Below, one piece after another: positions 58,160 to 64,000 of a DNA stretch of 64,000 bases (its first letter is position 1; each line of letters begins with the position of its first letter). The DNA is from JAWVFM01 sp963823245. Lineage in GTDB: Bacteria > Actinomycetota > Thermoleophilia > Solirubrobacterales > 70-9. A model generated the notes under the pieces. The model was not told the DNA's origin and did no database searches. It was given only the letters and a program-made list of their open reading frames with translations. A program made the translations under genes and the position numbers. The stretch is from assembly GCA_963823245.1 (NCBI GenBank), contig CAWGKQ010000007.1, positions 395,756 to 459,755 on the forward strand. Direction: 5' to 3'.

Positions 58160-58494
58160 GGGCGCCGGGCAGCCAGTAGCGCGAACCCGAGGGCGGCGAC
58201 GCCGCCGAGCACCGGCACCGCGCGCTTCGCCGCACGCGGCGAGAGCACGAGCTCGAAGAGCGGCGTCTCGTCGCCGATCCGATCGCCGAGGGGCCCGAGC
58301 GGGCAGTCGCCGCCGTTGCGGCGACGAGGAGCACCCTCGCCGACGAGCCCCCCGATCGCGGCGTTCAGCAGCGGCCCGCGCCGGCGGGTCAGGGCGCACC
58401 AGTAGACGTAGGCGATCGAGGCGAGGAAGCCCGTCGCGATGAGCGCGTGCGACGCGCGCCAGGCCGCGATGAGCGGCGTTCGCGGATTCGTCAT
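58156..58494 (-). CDS. Small two-helix membrane protein, function unknown
   Basis: A 112-residue protein: MTNPRTPLIAAWRASHALIA, first helix ALIATGFLASIAYVYWCA, a polar loop, and a last helix VPVLGGVAALGFALLA ending AARRP. The conserved-looking centre (GGLVGEGAPRRRNGGDCPLG) may be a small functional motif. I know no family. Start ATG 58494 overlaps the stop of the NTF2-like gene at 58491. Confidence 0.55.
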   Translation of the reverse strand: MTNPRTPLIAAWRASHALIATGFLASIAYVYWCALTRRRGPLLNAAIGGLVGEGAPRRRNGGDCPLGPLGDRIGDETPLFELVLSPRAAKRAVPVLGGVAALGFALLAARRP

Positions 58495-58871
58495 CCGGCG
58501 TCTCGAGCCGTCCCAGGGTCGCGCCCGATGTCCACGCGGACGACTCGGTCGCCGTTGAAGGTCCAGACGGTGAGGTAGGTCATCTCGGTCCGGGCGCCGC
58601 TCGCGCGCCCGAGCCCGGCATGGCGGACGCGGACGACGACCTGCTCGCCCTCCTCCTCGATCCCGACGGCCTCGATCTCGTACTCCTCCCAGGTGGCGAG
58701 GAACGAGCGCATGTAGCGCTGCAGGCCCTCGAGGCCCTCGTAGACGCCGGCGTCGGGGATGGGGTTGTGGACCTCCATCGTCATCGCGGGGTCGTAGAGC
58801 TCGAGGCCGGCGCGGTAGTTCCCCTGCCCCCATTCGCGGTAGACGTCGTGGATCGTCTCGAGCCGGTCCAT
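58491..58871 (-). CDS. SnoaL-like/NTF2-fold protein
   Basis: A complete 126-residue protein starting MDRLETIHDVYREWGQGNYR. Features are LYDPAMTMEVHNPIPDAGVY, EGLEGLQRYMRSFLATWEEY and TYLTVWTFNGDRVVRVDIGR, the fold's core strands. Families of this fold include polyketide cyclases and ketosteroid isomerases, but catalytic residues cannot be assigned. It overlaps the neighbour at 58494 by 4 bases. Confidence 0.82.
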   Translation of the reverse strand: MDRLETIHDVYREWGQGNYRAGLELYDPAMTMEVHNPIPDAGVYEGLEGLQRYMRSFLATWEEYEIEAVGIEEEGEQVVVRVRHAGLGRASGARTEMTYLTVWTFNGDRVVRVDIGRDPGTARDAG

Positions 58872-58880
58872 GCCAGGCCG

Positions 58881-59591
58881 TCAGTTCGCCAGCAGCTCGC
58901 GGACCCGCTCGCCGAAGACTCGCCAGCGGCGCTCGTTGTCGTGGACGAGGATCGCCGACTCGGCCATCAGGTCCGCGGCGCGGTCGATGAGCTCGGACGC
59001 CGAGTAGAGGTAGCCGGGTGCGGTTCGCGGGCCCGCCAGGTCGGCGCGCAGCGCGGCCGGCGAGAGGTCGACGGCGCCGAGCAGGTCGAGCGCGCGGCGC
59101 AGGAGCCGCGCGATGAGCCCCTGGAGCGCGGCCGACTGCCAGTCGTTGGCGATGATCCGGTGGCGCTCGCCGAGCAGGTCCGCGAGCTCGGGGTAGGCGG
59201 CGAGCGCGCCGGCGACGCCCCACGACTGCTCCATCGCCGCGCTCAGCCATTCCGAGCTCGCTTCCATGTCGCTCGCCGCTGTCTCGAGCTCGCGCTTGAG
59301 CTGCCGAAGCTCCGCCGGCTCCTCCTCGCCCTCCATGAAGAGCACGCCGGTCTCGCCGACGAGCCCGGGCGCGTTCAGATCCTCGGCCCCCGCGAAGGGG
59401 CTGGCGGCCGGATGGTCGGACGGGGTCGCCTCCGCCCACTGGGCCGCCAGCGCCTTGAGGATCCGCGATGCCCGCTGGGCGTCGGCCGCGGCCCGCAGCG
59501 GGGCCTGCGAGTAGAACTTCTCGTGCTCGCGGTGGGTCCTCGTGAGGTTGCCGATCGTCTCGAGCAGCTCGCGCGGAGGGGTCTCGGGCAT
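58881..59591 (-). CDS. Hypothetical all-alpha protein, 236 residues
   Basis: A complete helical protein starting MPETPPRELLETIGNLTRTH and ending RWRVFGERVRELLAN. Central part: DAQRASRILKALAAQWAEAT, LRQLKRELETAASDMEASSE, YSASELIDRAADLMAESAIL. There are no membrane helices and no known catalytic motif. It is in the same direction as the NTF2-like gene, 9 bases upstream, so the two are probably cotranscribed. Confidence 0.6.
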   Translation of the reverse strand: MPETPPRELLETIGNLTRTHREHEKFYSQAPLRAAADAQRASRILKALAAQWAEATPSDHPAASPFAGAEDLNAPGLVGETGVLFMEGEEEPAELRQLKRELETAASDMEASSEWLSAAMEQSWGVAGALAAYPELADLLGERHRIIANDWQSAALQGLIARLLRRALDLLGAVDLSPAALRADLAGPRTAPGYLYSASELIDRAADLMAESAILVHDNERRWRVFGERVRELLAN

Positions 59592-59661
59592 GGCGTGAGT
59601 CTCGCTGATCGGCCGCGGAGTACGATCGCCGTGAGGCGGGAGCAGACGAAAGGGGACGTCG

Positions 59662-60295
59662 ATGAACGACGACTATCCGGTTCGCTTCTCGGTCGACTAT
59701 CCGGACCGCGACCTCAACCGCCTGAGCACGGGGTTCCGCATCTTCACCGTGATCCCGATCGCCATCGTGCTCGCGACGATCGGCGGTTTCAGCGCGAGCT
59801 TCGCCGCCGGCGGCGAAGGGGCGAGGACGGTCGCGATCGGCGGCACCGGGCTGCTCTTCGTGCCGCCGCTTCTGATGATCCTGTTCCGCGAGAAGTACCC
59901 GCGCTGGTGGTTCGACTGGAACCTCGAGCTCCTGCGGTTCACGAACCGGGTGGGGATCTACCTGGCGCTGATGGACGATCGCTACCCGTCGACCGACGAG
60001 CGGGCAGTCGGTCCATCTCGACTTCGCGTACCCCGACGTGCCCAATCAGCTCAACCGCTGGATGCCGCTGGTGAAGTGGTTCCTCGCGATCCCGCATTAC
60101 ATCGTGCTGTTCTTCCTCTACATCGCCGCGTTCGTGCTGGCGATCATCGCCTGGTTCGCGATCCTGTTCACGGGCCGCTACCCGCGGGGGATGTTCGACT
60201 TCATCGCCGGCGTCATCCGCTGGCACAACCGCGTGCTCGGCTACGCGTTCCTGCTCGTCACGGACCGCTATCCGCCCTTCAGCCTCGAGCCGTGA
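59662..60295 (+). CDS. DUF4389 membrane protein (one frameshift)
   Basis: About 210 residues with two DUF4389 units. Unit 1: PVRFSVDYPDRDLNRLSTGF and helices IFTVIPIAIVLATIGGF and ALLFVPPLLMILF-like; unit 2: HLDFAYPDVPNQLNRWMPLV, then LAIPHYIVLFFLYIAAFVLA and FTGRYPRGMFDFIAGVIRWH. The tandem of short amphipathic start plus two helices and a RYPxxxFDF motif is typical. The frame changes near 60003. The ACT protein gene starts within its stop (GTGA). Confidence 0.82.
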
Positions 60296-60675
60296 ACAGG
60301 GCCGTCGACCTGGCAATCGACGTCGAGAACACCCCCGGGGCGCTCGCGCGAGTGGCGGCCGCGATCAGCGATGCCGGTGTGAACATCGCCGCCGCCACGT
60401 GCGTCGAGCGGGCCGAGCGGGCCGAGCTCCACATCCTCGTCCCCCACGCCGAGGCGGTCAAGCACGCGCTGGCGATCTCCCACGTCGCGGTCACGCGCGA
60501 GCGCGAGGTGGTCGTGGTCGACGTCGAGGATCGCCCCGGCGTGCTGGCCGATCTGACCCGCAGGATCGCCCGGGCGGGGGTCAACCTCGATCTCGTCTAC
60601 GTCGCCACGCAGAACCGCGTGGTCTTCGGGGCGGCCGACCTCGCCGCCCTTCGGGCGGCGCTGGGCGCGAGCTGA
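60292..60675 (+). CDS. Protein with two ACT domains
   Basis: A complete 127-residue protein starting MNRAVDLAIDVENTPGALAR. Each half is an ACT module: VAAAISDAGVNIAAATCVER and DRPGVLADLTRRIARAGVNL. ACT domains bind amino acids or other small ligands as regulatory sensors, and no catalytic domain is attached. GTG 60292 overlaps the stop of the DUF4389 gene by 4 bases. The function is regulatory by analogy only. Confidence 0.82.
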   Translation: MNRAVDLAIDVENTPGALARVAAAISDAGVNIAAATCVERAERAELHILVPHAEAVKHALAISHVAVTREREVVVVDVEDRPGVLADLTRRIARAGVNLDLVYVATQNRVVFGAADLAALRAALGAS

Positions 60676-60683
60676 GGCTCGAG

Positions 60684-61442
60684 CTACTCGCCGCGCCGCA
60701 GCTGGTAGAGCCCCCACGGCGGGTTGGCGTTCACGATGCGCCCGTTCCTGCAGGTGGCCTGGAAGCTCGCGAAGCGCTTACTCGGGTGCTTTGCAGAGAC
60801 CGTGTAGGTGCCGCGAGGGACCTCGGTCCAGATCACCCCGCCGTCCGTCGACGTCTCGGTGAGTGAGGGGTCCGGGATCACGCTGTCGTTGAAGTAGACG
60901 GGGCCGGGCAACTTGGGGCGCGTGGATGCGGTGGCGCCCGGCACGCCGTGGGCGCCGAAGGCGACGAACTGCGGGAAGGTCAGGTCGCGGATCTCCTTGG
61001 TGCTCACCGTGGAGACGATGGCGCAGCGCGCCGGGTCGCCGTTCGCGTCCAGCTGGACCCCGAGCAGCTGCGCGAGCAGCTGGTAGATGCCCTCGCTCGG
61101 GGTCTGGAAGTTCACCCGGCGCAGGTTGCGGCCGTGGGTGGCGAAGGTCTGCAGGTAGATGCCGTGATAGCCGGCGGCCTAGATGTACGGCGTCACCTTG
61201 CGGCGGTCCGGGACGTCGAGGCGGTAGCTGCCGTTCGCCCGGCTCGTCGCCGTCGCGCCGGGGGCGCCGCGGGCGCGGATCGTCGCCCCCGCGATCGGGT
61301 GCTGGTTGTCGAACGAATAGGCCGTGCCCGTGATCGCGACCGTGCCCTTCCCGCTTGCCGCCTGGCCGGCGGCCGCGGGCGCGACGACCGAAACGACGAA
61401 GAGGGCGGCCGCACAGCCACAGATCCGCCTTCGCCGGCTCAT
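60684..61442 (-). CDS. Secreted protein with carboxypeptidase-regulatory-like start and an in-frame TAG
   Basis: A 252-codon frame with no indel but a TAG at 61179-61181. The signal is MSRRRRICGCAAALFVVSVV, followed by KGTVAITGTAYSFDNQHPIA, GATIRARGAPGATATSRANG and SYRLDVPDRRKVTPYI, a regulatory carboxypeptidase-like beta domain. After the TAG it reads AAGYHGIYLQTFATHGRNLR, then SEGIYQLLAQLLGVQLDANG and ends YQLRRGE. GAG there would restore one protein. The start overlaps the end of the serine hydrolase (ATGA). Confidence 0.68.
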
Positions 61443-62647
61443 TCGTGGCCGAGCCGCTGGATCGCGCGGTGCACGGCGTCGCGCAGCGCCTTCTCGCGCG
61501 GGTCGTCGAACAGGTAGTAGTCCAGGTTGTTCATCACGTAGGCGAAGCCGAGCCGCGCGTCGGGGTCGGCGAAGCCGAATGAGCCGCCGGCGCCCGGGCG
61601 TGCCGAAGGCCCGCTGGCTCGTCCCGAACCCGAGCTCCAGCCCCGGCTTCAGGAAGCCGAGCGACAGGTAGCTGGGCACGCCCATCACCGCGTCCCTCGG
61701 GTCGTCGACCTCGTGCGGGGCCTCGAGGCTCGCGAGCGTCTCGGGCGTGAGGCCGAGCTCCGCTCCTCCCTCGGCGAACGCCGAGTAGGCCCTCGCGATC
61801 GAGCGAGCCGTGCCGACGCCGTTCCCGGCCGGGATCTCGACCTCGAGCGCGCGGCGGTCGTTGAAGTCGAGGTCCGCGAACAGCATCGACTTCCGCAGCA
61901 GCGTCCCCGGCACCATCACCCGCAGCACGAACCCCGGGGGAGCCTTGCGGAAGGCCGCCAGGCTGCGCAGGGGCGTGAACGTTCGAAGCTTCGCGAGCCG
62001 CCGGTCGGGAATCTCGATGGGGAGGCCGATGTAGAACTCGATCCCGAGCGGCATCGCGATCTCGTCCTGGAAGAAGCGGCCGAGCGTGCGGTGCCGCGGG
62101 TCGACGTGGCGGATCAGCTCCTGCATGTAGAGGCCGATCGTCATCGCGTGGTAGCCGTGGCGCGTGCCCGGCTCCCACGCCGGCTTCTGGCTCGCGAGCG
62201 CGCGCGAGACCTTGTCGAGGTCCTTCATGTCCTCGACGCGGAGCGGCTCGTCGAGGCAGACGAGCCCCGCCTCGTGGCTCAGGAGCTGGCGCACCGTCAC
62301 CGCGCCCTTGCCGTTCTGCGGCGAACTCGGGCCAGTAGTCGGCGACCGGCGCGTCGTAGTCGATCCAGCCGCGCGAGTTCGCGACGGCGATCGGTCATCG
62401 CCGCGAGGCCCTTGGTGGTCGAGTTGACGACGACCATCGTGTCCTCGTTCCAGGGCGCCTGGCCGTCGGGCGTCCGGCGGCCGCCCCACAGGTCGACGAC
62501 CTTCTCGCCACGCCAGTAGGCGGCGACGGCGGCGCCGATCTCGCCGCGCTCGGCGAAGTTGCGGTCGAACTCCTCCCGAACCTCCTCGAAGCCGGGGGCG
62601 ACCCAGCTCGCGTGCCGTGGCGCCGAGGTTGCGAGGGCGGTGGTCAT
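61439..62647 (-). CDS. Serine hydrolase of the beta-lactamase/EstB family (frameshifted)
   Basis: About 400 residues. It starts MTTALATSAPRHASWVAPGF, then RGEKVVDLWGGRRTPDGQAP. The catalytic SxxK is STTK in VVVNSTTKGLAAMT; the Tyr is in GTRHGYHAMTIGLYMQELI. The third block is GTPG in RAFGTPGAGGSFGFADPDAR, as in EstB-type esterases. YVMNNLDYYLFDDPREKALR closes the fold. The frame changes near 62390, 62330 and 61605. It is likely an esterase or DD-peptidase-like enzyme. Its stop overlaps the secreted gene at 61442. Confidence 0.8.
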
Positions 62648-62796
62648 CACTCCCAAGCCTCCCGCCGGCCAGTCGCTGGCGCATCGGTGCGGACTACTCC
62701 CCGCGTTGCGGGCAGGTACCGACTCGGTCGTCGCGCGCGCCGGCCCCTAGACTCGTTCGGGCATCAGTAGTCGGTGGGGGGCCAAGGAGGGTCATC

Positions 62797-64000
62797 ATGA
62801 GGACCGCGACCCGCGTCGCGATCGCATCCGCAATCTGCTTCGGGCTCATCGCGTCGAGCGCTGCGGCCGCGACCGGCCAGGGCGGTTCCTGCGGGCCGGG
62901 CGAGATCCGGACCGCGTCCGGCTGCACCAGCTTCGCCGCCGCCGGCGCCGAGGTCCGCGAGATCGTGAACCAGGAGTTCCACGACGACGATCTGCGCGCT
63001 GTGCTCGCGCGGGTCGACGTCGGCGATCGGACCCTCGCGAAGCTCTCGCCGGGCAAATCGATGGCTGGGGTGCCCGCGAACCTTCAGATGCACTTCAGGA
63101 TCGGCTCGATCGCGATCCCGTACATGCTCGACGTGCTCTTCCAGCTCCAGGAGAAGGGGCGGCTCTCGCTCAACGACCCGGTGTCGAAGTGGTTTCCGGA
63201 GCTGCCGAACGCAGACTCGGTGACCCTGCGGATGCTGGCCTCGGCGACCTCCGGCTACCCGGACTGGCTCCAGGGAAATGCCAGCTTCCGGCAGCGGTTG
63301 CTCGCCAATCCCTTCAAGCAGTGGACCGGGCAGGAGCTGCTCGACGCCGCCTTCGCCCAGCCGCTGATCTGCGACCCGGGCGCGTGCTTCCACTACGCGC
63401 ACACCGGTTTCCTGATCCTGGGCAGAGTTCTTCACCAGGTCACGGGCAAGTCGGTGCAGAAGCTGATGCACGCGCGGGTGCTCGGCCCTCTCGGGCTTCG
63501 CCACACCGACATCTCGGCGAAGCCGGCGATCCCGGGGCCCGTCCTGCACTCCTACGTCAACGTCCGCGGGCCATATGAGGACTCGACCTACTGGAGCCCG
63601 TCGTGGGGGATCACCAAGGGCCTCCTCATGACCTCGACCATCGGCGACGTCGTCAAATCGGCGAAGGCGCTCGGCGCGGGGGCTCTCGTCTCGCCGAAGT
63701 CCGCGCGGCAGCGCCTCGAGCCGATCACGGCCGACCTGCCGAGCGTGCCCCCGGCCGGCTTCAGCGAGGACTTCTATTACGGGCTCGGATTGCTGGTCGC
63801 CAACGAATGGCAGGTCCAGAACCCGGAGCTCAATGGATGGACCTCGATCATGGCCGTCCTGCCGCAGCGCCACATCGCCCTCGCGCTCAGCGTCACCGAG
63901 AACAACAGCTCGGCCAACACCTCCACCAACTACAGCGAGCGACTCCTCCGCGAGATCACGGAGTACCTCACGCCCAGCCGGCCGGCCGTCCTGCCGAACA
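62797..64000 (+). CDS. Beta-lactamase-fold serine hydrolase relative lacking the SxxK lysine (runs off the window)
   Basis: At least 401 residues, truncated by the window end. AAGGAGG precedes the ATG at 62797. The signal peptide is RVAIASAICFGLIASSAAAA. At the usual SxxK site it reads RIGSIAIPYMLDVLFQLQ, so the lysine is isoleucine. The second motif YxN is YAHTGF, and the third-motif region reads NPELNGWTSIMAVLP with no HxG. Active family members keep all three. The fold seems intact (LSLNDPVSKWFPELPN, GYPDW, GPLGLRHTDIS), so it may be a binding protein. The paralogous relic at 36432 has the same substitution. Confidence 0.85.
   Translation, partial: MRTATRVAIASAICFGLIASSAAAATGQGGSCGPGEIRTASGCTSFAAAGAEVREIVNQEFHDDDLRAVLARVDVGDRTLAKLSPGKSMAGVPANLQMHFRIGSIAIPYMLDVLFQLQEKGRLSLNDPVSKWFPELPNADSVTLRMLASATSGYPDWLQGNASFRQRLLANPFKQWTGQELLDAAFAQPLICDPGACFHYAHTGFLILGRVLHQVTGKSVQKLMHARVLGPLGLRHTDISAKPAIPGPVLHSYVNVRGPYEDSTYWSPSWGITKGLLMTSTIGDVVKSAKALGAGALVSPKSARQRLEPITADLPSVPPAGFSEDFYYGLGLLVANEWQVQNPELNGWTSIMAVLPQRHIALALSVTENNSSANTSTNYSERLLREITEYLTPSRPAVLPN

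Overview
The window is very GC-rich, uses GTG starts freely and has tightly packed, often ATGA-overlapping genes. Gene content and order (SurA-like foldase, mazG, eno, ftsB-like; DUF4389, DUF4333, SHOCT and delta-60 repeat proteins; an F420-type oxidoreductase; double ACT protein) point to a high-GC Actinomycetota. My best guess is Thermoleophilia (Solirubrobacterales or a relative). There is no rRNA, phage, insertion sequence or CRISPR array. One tRNA gene (Leu, UAA) is present. Many genes are split by one-base frameshifts while others of similar length are intact, so part of the damage is probably assembly error. I annotate split genes as one locus and say where the frame changes.

Layout. 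0-3.8 kb: housekeeping genes (foldase, mazG, eno, ftsB-like). 3.85-15.1 kb: a one-direction surface-glycan block with two polytopic membrane proteins, three sulfotransferases, a MurG/GT1-like glycosyltransferase and a Wzx-type flippase, suggesting synthesis and export of a sulfated cell-surface polymer. 15.1-28.5 kb: csrA, a secreted nuclease, a delta-60/RTX-like protein, class I FBP aldolase, a GCS2 ligase, a rhomboid-like protein with a zinc ribbon, an O-methyltransferase, a GNAT enzyme, an UPF0173-type hydrolase, an R2lox-like oxidase, a NarL/histidine kinase pair and an ECF sigma factor with a fused zinc-finger domain and long Pro/Ala/Gly tail. 28.6-34.7 kb: tRNA-Leu, an orphan antitoxin, an F420-type oxidoreductase, a 14-TM drug exporter, an aldehyde dehydrogenase and two paralogous small proteins of unknown function.

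34.7-42.6 kb: weakly defined secreted proteins, an unexplained 0.7 kb region with a polypurine tract and a truncated serine-hydrolase relic, a membrane adenylate cyclase, and a 4.3 kb heavily frameshifted secreted subtilase with FG-GAP-like repeats. 42.6-53.1 kb: DedA, a 37-residue zinc-ribbon protein, membrane and secreted enzymes, two PIN toxin-antitoxin loci, a BNR-repeat protein and CorA. 53.2-64 kb: an M28 peptidase with a membrane domain, a badI/badH-like pair, small DUF proteins, a DUF4389 protein, an ACT protein and serine hydrolases, the last running off the window.

The most unusual signal is a family of long imperfect palindromes inside coding genes. Two copies (6322-6411 and 7495-7589) lie in one membrane-protein gene. 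They share a two-stem architecture, a GNRA loop and several compensatory base-pair changes. A third, less similar one (11059-11147) sits in the nearby glycosyltransferase gene. They recall the Rickettsia palindromic elements that insert into open reading frames. A second, unrelated inverted-repeat motif occurs twice between genes (43221-43265, 56406-56453).
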